This document shows positions 1 to 9,083 of a stretch of DNA of 64,000 bases, piece by piece; position 1 is the stretch's first letter; every line of letters starts with the position of its first letter. The translations under genes were made by a program, and so were the position numbers. Location: positions 1-64,000 of the forward strand of contig JAFKJU010000009.1 in NCBI GenBank assembly GCA_017305935.1. Direction: 5' to 3'. The DNA comes from Hyphomicrobiales bacterium (lineage in GTDB: Bacteria; Pseudomonadota; Alphaproteobacteria; Rhizobiales; Rhizobiaceae). The notes under the pieces are model-generated. The model searched no databases and was not told where the DNA came from. It was given only the letters and a program-made list of their open reading frames with translations.

Positions 1-1
1 T

Positions 2-850
2 CCGCCGCGCGCCGCTTCCGCCGCCGGCGATCTGGGCAGCCTCGGTGCCGAGCGCTTGGGAGCCCGCAGATCCGCTCCCAATCGCGGCCGCATCGAGCCG
101 CGCGTCGATGCTTCTCCGGCCGCGCCGGTGCTGGAGGCCGAAGCCTCGCTGCCGCCGCAGCCGCGCGAAAAGCCGGGAAAGATCAAGCCGGAGAAGAAGC
201 GCAAGCGCCGCGGCGCCGGCATCGTCGCCTCGCTGCTGATCTATGGAATGCTGCTGGCGGCGCTGGTCGGCGGCGGCTGGTGGCTCAGCCAGTCCGGCCT
301 GATCGACCAGGTGAAGGCGCTGATGGATGGCACCGCCGCGGCGCCGCGCACCACCGCCCCGCCATCCGACGGTTCGCAATTCCGCGGCTTGCGCACCCTC
401 GATCCGCGCAACGGTTTCGGCGACGACTGGCTGGAAGTGCTGACCCCGACGGAAGTCGACCGCATCAAGGGCGGCCGCGCGGAGGCGGTCTCGACCAGCG
501 AAGGCCCGGCGATCCGCGTGCTGGCCGGCGGCGGCGGGGATGCGGCGATCGAAATCCCGGTCTCGGCGCTGCAGCAGATGGCAGGCAAGGCCTCGACCAT
601 CGCACTCACCCTGCAGGCCAGCGGCAACACGCCGGTTCAGATCGCGCTCGAATGCGGCTTCGGCACGCTCGGCGGCTGCGGCCGGCATCGCTTCGACGTC
701 ACCCATGACAAGATGGACATCCTGCTGCATGTGGTCTTCGACCGCAATGCGACGCCGGATGCCCCCGGCCGGCTGCTGATCGATCCCGATCTCTCGGCCA
801 AAGGCGGCGGCGTCGACCTGTTCGCGGTGCGCATCCTGCCGGGGCAATAG
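2..850 (+). CDS. Single-pass membrane protein, 5'-truncated by the window edge
   Basis: The reading frame is open from base 2, so the true start lies upstream; the first start-like codon inside the window is a TTG at 56. The N-terminal part is rich in Pro, Ala and Arg and ends in a very basic stretch (KPEKKRKRR). One hydrophobic segment follows (IVASLLIYGMLLAALVGGG), then about 180 residues that would lie outside the cytoplasm by the positive-inside rule. The outer part holds two cysteines close together (ALECGFGTLGGCG), which could form a disulfide. I do not recognise the family. The composition and topology suggest a conserved membrane-anchored protein of unknown function. It ends 49 bp before the convergent ppk2 stop, so it is not co-transcribed with it. 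Confidence 0.7.
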   Translation, partial: PPRAASAAGDLGSLGAERLGARRSAPNRGRIEPRVDASPAAPVLEAEASLPPQPREKPGKIKPEKKRKRRGAGIVASLLIYGMLLAALVGGGWWLSQSGLIDQVKALMDGTAAAPRTTAPPSDGSQFRGLRTLDPRNGFGDDWLEVLTPTEVDRIKGGRAEAVSTSEGPAIRVLAGGGGDAAIEIPVSALQQMAGKASTIALTLQASGNTPVQIALECGFGTLGGCGRHRFDVTHDKMDILLHVVFDRNATPDAPGRLLIDPDLSAKGGGVDLFAVRILPGQ

Positions 851-899
851 CCCTTTCGCATGTCCGGACGCTCGAAGCCCGGCAGAACCGCAGCCTCTC

Positions 900-1781
900 C
901 TATTTCAGGATCTTCGGCCCCTGACCGATGATCTTGTCGTCGAGCTCGCCGATGGCGTCCTTGTCCTTGCCGTCATAGTCGAGCGTCCTGAGGATATGGC
1001 GCAGCAGGTTGATGCGGGCGCGGCGCTTGTCGTTGGCCAGCACCACCGTCCAGGGCGCGGCATCGGTGTGGGTTTCCTTCAGCATCCGGTCTCGCTTGTC
1101 GGTATAATCGTCCCATTTCTTGAGGGCGGCGATATCCATCGGCGAGAGCTTCCAGACCTTGAGCGGATCGTGGCGGCGATCATGGAAACGCTTGAGCTGC
1201 ATCTCGCGGCCGATATTGAGCCAGAACTTGAAGAAATGGATGTTGTCCTGGACGATCATCTTCTCGAAGCGCGGCACCTGCTTCATGAACAGCTCGTATT
1301 CGTCCTTGGTGCAGAAGCCCATGACCGGCTCGACGCCGGCGCGGTTGTACCAGGAGCGGTCGAAGAGCACGAATTCGCCCGCGGTGGGAAAATGCGAGAC
1401 GTAGCGCTGGAAATACCATTGGCCGCGCTCGGTCTCGGTCGGCTTGGTCAGCGCCACGACACGGGCGGAGCGCGGATTCATATAGGCACTGGCGGCCAAG
1501 ATCGCCCCACCCTTGCCTGCGGCGTCGCGGCCCTCGAACACGGCCATGATCCGCTTGCCGGTCGCCTGCTGCCAGAGCTGCACCTTGACCAGCTCGATCT
1601 GCAGCTTCTTCAGGTCCGAATCGTATTCGGCCTGATCGAGCTTCTTCTTGTAGGGATAGCCGCCGGATTGCAGGGCCGCATCGTCGATCCACCCGGGCAG
1701 CACGGGATCATCGACGTTGAACGCCCGCGTCTCTCCCCCGAAATTCAACTCGACCGTGCGATCCTGCTTTTCGTCCGCCAT
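900..1781 (-). CDS. ppk2: Polyphosphate kinase 2 (PPK2 family)
   Basis: This 293-residue cytoplasmic enzyme transfers phosphate between polyphosphate and nucleotides. It shows the PPK2 hallmarks: a Walker A-like loop GRDAAGKGG at about residues 84-92 and the catalytic stretch [11 protein letters not shown] at about 141-151, with a single PPK2 domain of normal length. The frame stays open to 1952, but I chose the ATG at 1781 because AGGAG sits six bases before it. A start upstream of that would overlap phoR on the other strand. An in-frame ATG at 1787 abuts the AGGAG and is less likely. The gene is divergent from phoR, which fits a link between polyphosphate and phosphate control, although no convincing Pho box is oriented towards it. 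The direction preferred (ATP or GTP synthesis) cannot be told from sequence alone. Confidence 0.93.
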   Translation of the reverse strand: MADEKQDRTVELNFGGETRAFNVDDPVLPGWIDDAALQSGGYPYKKKLDQAEYDSDLKKLQIELVKVQLWQQATGKRIMAVFEGRDAAGKGGAILAASAYMNPRSARVVALTKPTETERGQWYFQRYVSHFPTAGEFVLFDRSWYNRAGVEPVMGFCTKDEYELFMKQVPRFEKMIVQDNIHFFKFWLNIGREMQLKRFHDRRHDPLKVWKLSPMDIAALKKWDDYTDKRDRMLKETHTDAAPWTVVLANDKRRARINLLRHILRTLDYDGKDKDAIGELDDKIIGQGPKILK

Positions 1782-1873
1782 GGACATCTCCTGAACTGTT
1801 TGCAATCCTGTCGCTACTGGTGGAAGAGGCCATATCCGGACGATGAATTCAAGCACCCCGTGCCATGTCGCAT

Positions 1874-1891
1874 GTTGCATCTTTCTGTCAT
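1874..1891 (+). promoter_or_regulatory. Possible weak Pho box before phoR
   Basis: CTGTCAT at 1885-1891 is a perfect Pho half-site. The heptamer 11 bases upstream (GTTGCAT) matches four of seven positions. The pair lies 43 bp before the phoR start and could support autoregulation by PhoB. One good half-site may occur by chance, so confidence is low. Confidence 0.3.
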
Positions 1892-1934
1892 CGAATCCGG
1901 GTAAGCAACGATTTCCACCGCGGGCAGGCAGATC

Positions 1935-3212
1935 ATGACGGCAATGGACCATTCGGCGTTACAGGCACATCCCGTCCGGCGTCTCCTGGCGCGACTGGGG
2001 CAGCAATGGCCGGTGCTGGCGGCGTCCGCCGTCATCGCCATGCTGGCGCTTTCGGCTGGTATCGACCGGCTGGCGGTGATCGGCCTGTGGGTCTTCCTGG
2101 CGCTGGTGACGCTGCTGCGCCGGCCGGCACGCATCGTCATCGAGCGGCAGGTCTCCATGCCCTTGTCGGTGCAGCCCTCGCCGCAAGCCTCGCTCAGAGC
2201 GGTGTCGGCGGCCCTTGGCGGGCTGGATGCGCCGGTCTTCGTGCTCAATCGCGAGGAACAGATCCTGTTCCAGAACGGCGCGGCGCAACAGGCCTTCGGC
2301 TGCGTGCCGGAAGGCGCCCATATCAGCGCGAGGCTGCGCGCCCCCGCGCTCCTGGAAAAGGTCGGCGACACCATCGCCTCCGGCCACGAAAACCGTTTCG
2401 AGCTGTCGGAGCGCCTGCCCTCGGAGCGGGTCTATGGCGTGCTGGTCGCCCCTGTGGAGATGCCCTATGGCGATGGCGGCCGCGAGACGGTCTATATCCT
2501 CTCCTTCCGCGACCTCTCGGAATCGCGTCGCATCGACCGGATGCGCACCGATTTCGTCGCCAATGCCAGCCACGAGCTGCGCACGCCGCTCGCCTCGCTG
2601 CGCGGCTTCATCGAGACCATGCAGGGGCCGGCCCGCAACGACGAGAAGGCGCGCGAGCGTTTCCTCGCCATCATGCTGGAGCAGGCCACCCGCATGAGCC
2701 GGCTGGTGGACGACCTCTTGTCCTTGTCGCGGCTGGAACTGAAGGCGCATCAGCCGCCGGCGCAGAAGGTCGATCTCGTGCCGCTCATCGGCCATGTGCG
2801 CGACGCGCTGCTGCCGCTGGCCGAGGAACTCGACGTCACCATCACCCTGCACCTGCCGGACGGCAAGGCGGAAGTCGAGGGCGATCGCGACGAGCTGGTG
2901 CAGGTCTTCGAAAACCTGATCGAGAATGCCTGCAAATACGGCCAGGAAGGCAAGGCGGTCGACGTGACGCTGACCGGTGGAGACGGCGTGCCCGTCGAGG
3001 TGACGGTCAGCGACCATGGCCCCGGCATCGCCGCCGAGCATGTGCCGCGCCTGACGGAGCGTTTCTACCGCGTCAATGTCGAGGCCAGCCGCTCGAAGAA
3101 GGGCACCGGCCTCGGCCTGGCCATCGTCAAGCATATCCTGACGCGCCACCGCGCCCGCCTCGTCGTGCGCTCCCAGCTCGGCAAGGGCACGGCGTTTACT
3201 GTCCGCTTTTGA
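1935..3212 (+). CDS. phoR: Phosphate regulon sensor histidine kinase PhoR
   Basis: This 425-residue inner-membrane kinase phosphorylates PhoB when phosphate is scarce. Two hydrophobic segments stand at about residues 28-45 and 48-62 with almost no periplasmic loop, as is usual for PhoR, which senses through the Pst/PhoU complex. A PAS-like region follows. The H-box NASHELRTP places the phospho-histidine at about residue 213. The ATPase domain shows [10 protein letters not shown] (N box), DHGPGI (G1) and [12 protein letters not shown] (G2). I took the ATG at 1935; a second in-frame ATG at 1944 is possible and neither has a strong ribosome site. It heads the phoR-pstSCAB-phoU-phoB cluster, with 220 bp and a Pho box separating it from pstS. 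Confidence 0.95.
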   Translation: MTAMDHSALQAHPVRRLLARLGQQWPVLAASAVIAMLALSAGIDRLAVIGLWVFLALVTLLRRPARIVIERQVSMPLSVQPSPQASLRAVSAALGGLDAPVFVLNREEQILFQNGAAQQAFGCVPEGAHISARLRAPALLEKVGDTIASGHENRFELSERLPSERVYGVLVAPVEMPYGDGGRETVYILSFRDLSESRRIDRMRTDFVANASHELRTPLASLRGFIETMQGPARNDEKARERFLAIMLEQATRMSRLVDDLLSLSRLELKAHQPPAQKVDLVPLIGHVRDALLPLAEELDVTITLHLPDGKAEVEGDRDELVQVFENLIENACKYGQEGKAVDVTLTGGDGVPVEVTVSDHGPGIAAEHVPRLTERFYRVNVEASRSKKGTGLGLAIVKHILTRHRARLVVRSQLGKGTAFTVRF

Positions 3213-3274
3213 CATGAAAGGACGCGCGGCGGAAGGACAATCGCCAAATTACGTTGATATTTCACGTAGTTGTC

Positions 3275-3303
3275 CTGTCATAAATGTTTCACCGAACTGA
3301 CAT
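3275..3303 (+). promoter_or_regulatory. Pho box (PhoB operator) of pstS, three half-sites
   Basis: Three heptamers begin exactly 11 bases apart: CTGTCAT at 3275, GTTTCAC at 3286 and CTGACAT at 3297. The first two form CTGTCATAAATGTTTCAC, close to the known PhoB consensus of two CTGTCAT-like repeats with an AT-rich spacer. The array takes the place of a -35 element, and GCATAC shortly after could serve as the -10. It lies about 130 bp before the pstS start. Confidence 0.88.
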
Positions 3304-3432
3304 AAAACAGCGGGCATACGGGGTCTAAAGAAAGGCCAGCGAAGGCGGGCAACCGCCGGCCTCGTGACAGCGAGTTCCTCCATTCGCCAGACACCCACGC
3401 CCCAAACTCACGCCCATGACGGGAGAATTTTT

Positions 3433-4467
3433 ATGAACGTTCTCAAGCTTTCCGCCGCGGCCCTGGTTGCCTCCGTGGCTTTTGCCGGCGCCGCCAGCGC
3501 CCGCGACCAGGTTCAGGTCGCCGGTTCCTCGACGGTTCTGCCCTATGCCAAGATCGTCGCCGAAAGCTTCGGCGAAACCTTCAGCCAGTTCAAGACCCCG
3601 GTCGTCGAGTCGGGCGGCACGGGCGCCGGCCTCAAGGAATTCTGCAAGGGCGTCGGCCCGGAAACCATCGACGTCGCCAATGCCTCGCGCAAGATCAACG
3701 AAAAGGAACTGGAAGCCTGCAAGGCAGCCGGCGTGACCGAAATCCAGGAAGTCAAGATCGGCTATGACGGCATCGTCTTCGCCAACGACAATTCGCTCGG
3801 CGAACTGAAGCTGGTCCCGTCCGACATCTACAAGGCGCTGGCCGCCAAGGTCGTCGTCGACGGCAAGCTGGTCGACAATCCGAACAAGAAGTGGTCGGAC
3901 GTCAACCCGTCGCTGCCGTCCGTCGAAATCGCCGCCTACATCCCCGGCGAAAAGCACGGCACCCGCGAAGTCTTCGAACAGAAGGTTCTGGAAGCCGGCT
4001 GCAAGGAAACCGGCGCTCTCGACGTCATCAAGGCCGCCGTCAAGGAAAAGGCCGACCAGACCAAGGCTTGCGTGGGCGTCCGCAAGGACGGTCTCGCCGT
4101 CGACATCGATGGCGACTATTCGGAAACGCTGGCCCGCATCGGCGCCAACAAGAACGGCATCGGCGTCTTCGGCCTGTCCTTCTATGAAAACAACGCCGAC
4201 AAGCTGAAGGTCGCCACCGTCAGCGGCATCGTTCCCTCGGCCGCAACCATTGCCGACGGCACCTATCCGGTCTCGCGTCCGCTGTTCTTCTACGTGAAGA
4301 AGGCCCATCTCGGCGTCATCGCCGGCCTGAAGGAATACGTCAACTTCTTCGTTTCCGACCAGATGATCGGCCCCGACAGCCCGCTCGTCGAATACGGCCT
4401 CGTCGCCGCTCCCGACGCCGAGCGCGAGGAAATCCGCAAGTCGATCGAAGACGGCAAGACCATCTGA
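3433..4467 (+). CDS. pstS: Phosphate ABC transporter, periplasmic binding protein PstS
   Basis: PstS binds orthophosphate in the periplasm and delivers it to PstCA. The 344-residue protein starts with a classical Sec signal peptide (about residues 1-23, ending GAASA before RDQ). The mature start QVAGSSTVLPYA is the family's phosphate-binding N-terminus, and ESGGTGAGLKEF follows. The frame is open to 3364, but the ATG at 3433 has GGGAG eight bases upstream and starts the signal peptide. It is the first gene after the Pho box. A GC-rich hairpin after the stop probably keeps PstS in excess over the membrane subunits. It is longer than the short PstS form and resembles the PstS version usual in rhizobia. 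Confidence 0.95.
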   Translation: MNVLKLSAAALVASVAFAGAASARDQVQVAGSSTVLPYAKIVAESFGETFSQFKTPVVESGGTGAGLKEFCKGVGPETIDVANASRKINEKELEACKAAGVTEIQEVKIGYDGIVFANDNSLGELKLVPSDIYKALAAKVVVDGKLVDNPNKKWSDVNPSLPSVEIAAYIPGEKHGTREVFEQKVLEAGCKETGALDVIKAAVKEKADQTKACVGVRKDGLAVDIDGDYSETLARIGANKNGIGVFGLSFYENNADKLKVATVSGIVPSAATIADGTYPVSRPLFFYVKKAHLGVIAGLKEYVNFFVSDQMIGPDSPLVEYGLVAAPDAEREEIRKSIEDGKTI

Positions 4468-4478
4468 TCCTCCCAGGA

Positions 4479-4506
4479 ACCGGCGCGGGCGAAAACCCGC
4501 GCCGGT
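4479..4506 (+). terminator. Attenuator-like hairpin between pstS and pstC
   Basis: ACCGGCGCGGG at 4479-4489 pairs perfectly with CCCGCGCCGGT at 4496-4506 across a six-base loop (CGAAAA). There is no U-run, so it is better read as an mRNA-stabilising or partial-termination element than as a full terminator. This suits the need for far more binding protein than permease. Confidence 0.65.
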
Positions 4507-4627
4507 CTTGCCGCCGGCTGCACAATTCCTCAGACCGGGGTGATCTAAGGAATTCTGCAGTGAATTCATTGTGTCGCGGCGCCGTTTGCCCTCCGGTTCG
4601 GGGCGCGGATGCCGCCAGGGGAAGCGC

Positions 4628-6109
4628 ATGAGCACGTCTCTGATCCTGATAATTCTGCTGATCGTCGGCGCCGGGGCCTATGGCCTGGCCGCGTCGCGCG
4701 CCGTCCGGATGTCCGGCGGCAAGCTGTCCGCCTTGCATTCGCGCCCGGGCTATTACGGCGCCTATGCCGCCATCTGGGCCATCCTGCCGGCGGCCCTCGT
4801 CCTAGCCGTCTGGCTGGTCGCCAGCCCGATGATCGTCGAGCGCACCGTGCGCGGCGGCTTTCCCGATGACGTGAAGAGCATGCCGGTGGCCGAGCAGAAC
4901 CTCGCCTACGGCATGATCAACGCCATCGCCCGCGGCCTGCCGATGCTGTCGGCGGAAGATACCGCGGCCCTGTCGTCGGGCTCCGTCGACGTGCGCGCCA
5001 AGCTCGCCGAAAAGGGCGTTCCGCTCGCTGGCGACGTCCAGCCCTACATGCTCGAGGCCGCCAGGACGCTGAACGCCGAGACCGGCACCAGCCGTCTGGC
5101 GATGACCGCCGTCGTAGCGCTGCTGGCGCTGGGCGGGGCGGCCATCGCCCTGCGCTCGGTCGCTCCGCGTTTCCGCGCCCGCAACCGTGTCGAGCGCGTC
5201 ATCCTCTGGGCGCTGGTGGCGGCGTCCTCCATCGCCATCCTCACCACCGTCGGCATCGTGCTGTCGATGCTGACGGAGGCCGCGCATTTCTTCAGGGAAA
5301 TCCCGCCGCTGGAATTCTTCTTCGGCACGGTCTGGGATCCGCGCTTCGCCGGCGCCGGCTCGACATCGGCCGGCCAGTTCGGCCTGATCCCGCTGCTGGC
5401 CGGCACGCTGTATATCGGCTTCGTCGCCATGCTGGTCGCCGTTCCCGTCGGCCTGTTCGCCGCCATCTACATGGCCGAATATGCCAGCCCCAAGGTGCGC
5501 TCGCTGGCCAAGCCGCTGCTGGAGGTGCTCGCCGGCATCCCCACCATCGTCTACGGCTTCTTCGCGCTGATCACCGTCGGCCCGTTCCTGCGCGACCTGT
5601 CGATGCAGGTGAACGGCCTGCTGACCGGCAATTATGTCAACTTCATCCAGGCGCAGAGCGTGCTCACCGCCGGCATCGTCATGGGCATCATGCTGATCCC
5701 CTACGTCTCCTCCTTGTCGGACGACATCATCACCGCCGTGCCGAAGGCGCTGCGTGACGGTTCGCTCGGCCTTGGCGCCACGCGCTCCGAAACCATCAAG
5801 AAGGTGGTGCTGCCGGCAGCCCTCCCCGGCATCGTCGGCGCCCTGCTGATGACCGCGTCCCGCGCCATCGGCGAAACCATGATCGTCGTGCTCGCCGCCG
5901 GTGTGGCCGCCCGCATGCAGATCAATCCCTTCGAGCCGATGACCACGGTGACGGTCAAGATCGTCGCCCAGCTGACCGGCGACCTGGAATTCACCTCGCC
6001 GCAGACGCTGGTGGCCTTCGCGCTCGGCATCACGCTGTTCGCGATCACGCTCTGCCTCAACATCTACGCGCTCTACATCGTCCGCAAATACCGGGAGCAG
6101 TACGAATGA
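4628..6109 (+). CDS. pstC: Phosphate ABC transporter permease PstC
   Basis: This 493-residue inner-membrane subunit pairs with PstA to form the phosphate channel. It is much longer than the enterobacterial PstC (about 320). The extra N-terminal part holds two hydrophobic segments plus a periplasmic stretch of about 100 residues, as in other rhizobial PstC proteins. The C-terminal half has the binding-protein-dependent permease domain with the coupling-helix region DGSLGLGATRSETIKKVVLPAALPG. The ATG at 4628 is preceded by AGGGGAAG; the frame extends back to 4571 without a credible start. Its stop overlaps the pstA start (ATGA), which indicates translational coupling. Confidence 0.94.
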   Translation: MSTSLILIILLIVGAGAYGLAASRAVRMSGGKLSALHSRPGYYGAYAAIWAILPAALVLAVWLVASPMIVERTVRGGFPDDVKSMPVAEQNLAYGMINAIARGLPMLSAEDTAALSSGSVDVRAKLAEKGVPLAGDVQPYMLEAARTLNAETGTSRLAMTAVVALLALGGAAIALRSVAPRFRARNRVERVILWALVAASSIAILTTVGIVLSMLTEAAHFFREIPPLEFFFGTVWDPRFAGAGSTSAGQFGLIPLLAGTLYIGFVAMLVAVPVGLFAAIYMAEYASPKVRSLAKPLLEVLAGIPTIVYGFFALITVGPFLRDLSMQVNGLLTGNYVNFIQAQSVLTAGIVMGIMLIPYVSSLSDDIITAVPKALRDGSLGLGATRSETIKKVVLPAALPGIVGALLMTASRAIGETMIVVLAAGVAARMQINPFEPMTTVTVKIVAQLTGDLEFTSPQTLVAFALGITLFAITLCLNIYALYIVRKYREQYE

Positions 6110-7428
6110 CCAACGCCCTCTCTCCCGCAGACGCCGCCGTCATCTCGCGGGCGCCCGCCCGCCGCGACATCGGCATCAAGCGCCGCTACGCCGCCGAACG
6201 CCGCTTCCGCGCCTATGGCATCGCGGCGCTCGCCTTCGGCATCATCTTCCTGTTCCTGCTGCTCTCCACCGTGGTGCGCAACGGCTACACCGCCTTCCAG
6301 CAGACCGCGATCGCCCTGCCGGTCGAGTTCACCGAGAAGCTGATCGATCCGGACAACAAACGCGCCACCGACCCGTCGGTGCTGATCGCCGCCAATTATA
6401 CGGCGGTCGCCCGTGACGCCATCGTCAAGGCGCTCGGCGTCGATGCCCAGAACAAGGCGGATGTGCGCGCGGCCAACGCCATGCTCTCCAAGAGCGCGCC
6501 GATCCAGCTGCGCGACATGGTCGTCGCCGACCCCAGCCTGATCGGCAAGACGGTCACCGTCAGCTTCCTCGCCGACGCCCAGATCGACTCCGCCAACAAG
6601 GGCCAGGTCGACCTGACCGTGCCGGAATCCAACCGCAAGGTCTCCGACCGCCAGATCGGCTGGATGCAGCAGCTCTCCGCCTCCGGCGCCATGGCCAAGC
6701 AGTTCAACACCGGCCTGTTCACGTCGGGCAATTCCTCGCGCCCCGAAGCCGCAGGCCTCGGCGTCGCCCTCGTCGGCTCGCTCTACCTGATGCTGATCGT
6801 GCTGGTGCTGGCCCTGCCCATCGGCGTCGCCGCTTCTATCTATCTGGAGGAATTCGCGCCGAAGAACCGGTTGACGGACCTGATCGAGGTCAACATCAAC
6901 AATCTCGCGGCCGTTCCCTCCATCGTCTACGGCCTGCTCGGCCTTGCCGTCTTCATCAACTTCGCCGGCCTGCCGCGTTCGGCGCCGCTGGTCGGCGGCC
7001 TGGTGCTGACGCTGATGACGCTGCCGACGATCATCATCGCCACACGCGCCGCTCTTCGCGCCGTGCCGCCGTCGATCCGCGCCGCAGCCCTCGGCCTCGG
7101 CGCCTCGAAGATGCAGATGGTGTTCCACCATGTGCTGCCGCTCGCCATGCCCGGTATCCTCACGGGCACGATCATCGGCCTGGCGCATGCGCTCGGCGAA
7201 ACCGCGCCGCTGCTGCTCATCGGCATGGTCGCCTTCGTCGCCGATATTCCCGGCTCGCCGATGGAGCCGTCGACGGCGCTGCCCGTGCAGATCTACATGT
7301 GGGCGAACGAGGCCGAGCGCGCCTTCGTGGAACGTACCTCGGGAGCGATCATCGTGCTTCTCTTGTTCCTCATCGTCATGAATCTCGGCGCCATTCTCTT
7401 GCGCCGCCGCTTCGAGCGCCGCTGGTAA
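6106..7428 (+). CDS. pstA: Phosphate ABC transporter permease PstA
   Basis: This 440-residue inner-membrane protein is the second channel subunit. A hydrophobic N-terminal helix at about residues 37-55 is followed by a periplasmic insertion of roughly 150 residues (DUF3333-like position) that is absent from the short enterobacterial form. The C-terminal permease domain carries the coupling motif RAAALGLGASKMQMVFHHVL. The start ATG overlaps the pstC stop by four bases. Twelve bases separate its stop from pstB, whose ribosome site AAGGAG begins in the last codons. The long N-terminal domain seems general for alphaproteobacterial PstA and is not a fusion artefact. Confidence 0.94.
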   Translation: MTNALSPADAAVISRAPARRDIGIKRRYAAERRFRAYGIAALAFGIIFLFLLLSTVVRNGYTAFQQTAIALPVEFTEKLIDPDNKRATDPSVLIAANYTAVARDAIVKALGVDAQNKADVRAANAMLSKSAPIQLRDMVVADPSLIGKTVTVSFLADAQIDSANKGQVDLTVPESNRKVSDRQIGWMQQLSASGAMAKQFNTGLFTSGNSSRPEAAGLGVALVGSLYLMLIVLVLALPIGVAASIYLEEFAPKNRLTDLIEVNINNLAAVPSIVYGLLGLAVFINFAGLPRSAPLVGGLVLTLMTLPTIIIATRAALRAVPPSIRAAALGLGASKMQMVFHHVLPLAMPGILTGTIIGLAHALGETAPLLLIGMVAFVADIPGSPMEPSTALPVQIYMWANEAERAFVERTSGAIIVLLLFLIVMNLGAILLRRRFERRW

Positions 7429-7440
7429 GGAGCCACCGCC

Positions 7441-8256
7441 ATGAATATGTTGTCTGAAGTCGCAGTCGAGAAGGTATTGGAAAAGCCGATGAACATCATT
7501 CCCCTGAAAATGGTCGGCAAGGACGTCTCCGTCTACTACGGCGACAAGCGCGCCCTTTACGACGTCAATCTCGACGTGCGCGAAAACACGGTGACGGCGC
7601 TGATCGGCCCTTCGGGCTGCGGCAAGTCCACCTTCCTGCGTTCGCTCAACCGCATGAACGACACGATCGAGGGCTGCAAGGTCACCGGCCGCATTGCCCT
7701 TGACGGCGACGATATCTACGACGCCTCCATCGACGTCGTCGAGCTTCGCGCCCGCGTCGGCATGGTGTTCCAGAAGCCGAACCCCTTCCCGAAGTCGATC
7801 TACGAAAACATCGCCTACGGCCCGAAGATCCACGGTCTCGCCCGCTCCAAGGCGGATTTCGACCAGATCGTCGAGGCCAGCCTGCAGCGCGCGGGCCTGT
7901 GGAACGAGGTCAAGGACCGCCTGCATGAAGGCGGCACCGGCCTTTCCGGCGGCCAGCAGCAGCGTCTCTGCATCGCCCGCGCCATCGCCGTCAGCCCCGA
8001 GGTCATCCTGATGGACGAGCCCTGCTCGGCCCTCGACCCGATCGCCACGGCAAAGGTCGAGGAGCTGATCCACGAGCTGCGCGCCAACTACACCATCGTC
8101 ATCGTCACCCACTCGATGCAGCAGGCCGCCCGCGTCTCGCAGCGCACCGCGATGTTCCATCTCGGCCATCTGGTCGAGGAGAACGACACCGACAAGATGT
8201 TCACCAATCCTGACGACCAGCGCACCCAGGATTACATCATGGGCCGCTTCGGCTGA
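7441..8256 (+). CDS. pstB: Phosphate ABC transporter ATPase PstB
   Basis: PstB is the cytoplasmic ATPase that energises PstCA and also takes part in PhoR signalling. The 271 residues hold Walker [10 protein letters not shown] (about 56-64), signature LSGGQQQR, Walker B VILMDEP and the switch histidine in [13 protein letters not shown], all intact. The ATG at 7441 has AAGGAG eight bases upstream; an internal ATG at 7489 would remove a short N-terminal extension and remains possible. Length and motifs are normal for the family. Confidence 0.96.
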   Translation: MNMLSEVAVEKVLEKPMNIIPLKMVGKDVSVYYGDKRALYDVNLDVRENTVTALIGPSGCGKSTFLRSLNRMNDTIEGCKVTGRIALDGDDIYDASIDVVELRARVGMVFQKPNPFPKSIYENIAYGPKIHGLARSKADFDQIVEASLQRAGLWNEVKDRLHEGGTGLSGGQQQRLCIARAIAVSPEVILMDEPCSALDPIATAKVEELIHELRANYTIVIVTHSMQQAARVSQRTAMFHLGHLVEENDTDKMFTNPDDQRTQDYIMGRFG

Positions 8257-8288
8257 TCGCCGCGCAAAGGTTTTCAAAGGATATTTCC

Positions 8289-9002
8289 ATGGCATCGAAC
8301 CATATCCATTCCGCCTACGACTCCGAACTGAAGTTTTTGGCGCGGCGCATCTCCGAAATGGGCGGCCTTGCCGAGCAGATGGTCAGCGACGCGGTGCGCG
8401 CGCTGGTGCATTCCGACTCGGCGCTGGCCCAGCGGGTCATCTCCGAGGACGCCATCCTCGACGCCGCCGAGCGTGAGATCGGCGACAAGGCCATCGTCAT
8501 GATCGCCCGCCGCCAGCCGATGGCCGGCGACCTGCGTGAAATCATGGGTTCCATCCGCATCGCCGCCGACCTTGAGCGCGTCGGCGATCTCGGCAAGAAT
8601 ACCGCCAAGCGGGTCATCGCCGTGCAGGGCTCGGGCGTCACCCGCAAGCTGGCGCGCGGCCTCGAACATTTTTCCGAGCTGGCGCTGATGCAGCTCAAGG
8701 AAGTGCTCGACGTCTATGTCAACCGCTCGGCCGAGAAGGCCCAGTCGATCCGCGAGCGCGACGAGGAAATCGACGCGATGTATACCTCGCTGTTCCGCGA
8801 GCTCCTGACCTACATGATGGAAGACCCGCGCAACATCACCAGCTGCACGCATCTCTTGTTCTGCGCCAAGAACATCGAGCGCATCGGCGACCACGCCACC
8901 AACATCGCCGAAACCATCTATTACATGACGACCGGCGCCCAGCCCGAGGGCGAGCGCCCGAAGGACGACACCGCCAACACGGTCGGCGCTGTCACCGAAT
9001 AA
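8289..9002 (+). CDS. phoU: Phosphate signalling complex protein PhoU
   Basis: PhoU is a soluble, peripheral protein that bridges PstB and PhoR and keeps PhoR in its phosphatase state when phosphate is plentiful. The 237 residues form the expected duplicated three-helix bundle. Each half has the metal-binding pattern, seen as DLRExMGSIRIAADLERVGD in the first and CTHLLFCAKNIERIGDHATNIAE in the second. AAGGA lies eight bases before the ATG. It is 32 bp behind pstB, so it belongs to the same transcript. Confidence 0.95.
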   Translation: MASNHIHSAYDSELKFLARRISEMGGLAEQMVSDAVRALVHSDSALAQRVISEDAILDAAEREIGDKAIVMIARRQPMAGDLREIMGSIRIAADLERVGDLGKNTAKRVIAVQGSGVTRKLARGLEHFSELALMQLKEVLDVYVNRSAEKAQSIRERDEEIDAMYTSLFRELLTYMMEDPRNITSCTHLLFCAKNIERIGDHATNIAETIYYMTTGAQPEGERPKDDTANTVGAVTE

Positions 9003-9025
9003 GCGCCTCCCCTTTTGTCCTGGAC

Positions 9026-9053
9026 GCAGGAGCCGGCCCCGGCCGGTTCCTGC
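9026..9053 (+). terminator. Hairpin between phoU and phoB
   Basis: GCAGGAGCCGGCC (9026-9038) pairs with GGCCGGTTCCTGC (9041-9053), giving 13 pairs including one G-U. No U-run follows, so it is more likely a processing or attenuation element than a full terminator. Confidence 0.5.
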
Positions 9054-9083
9054 CCCTGATCCAGCAAAGAAGCCGGACGAACG

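Noticed and set aside
1782-1952. An N-terminal extension of ppk2 back to 1952
   Set aside because: It would overlap phoR on the other strand, and AGGAG is correctly placed for the start at 1781.
6073-8295. A 740-codon minus-strand frame opposite pstA and pstB
   Set aside because: Pst proteins on the plus strand are unmistakable; the antisense product is low-complexity and rich in Asp, Gly, His and Arg.
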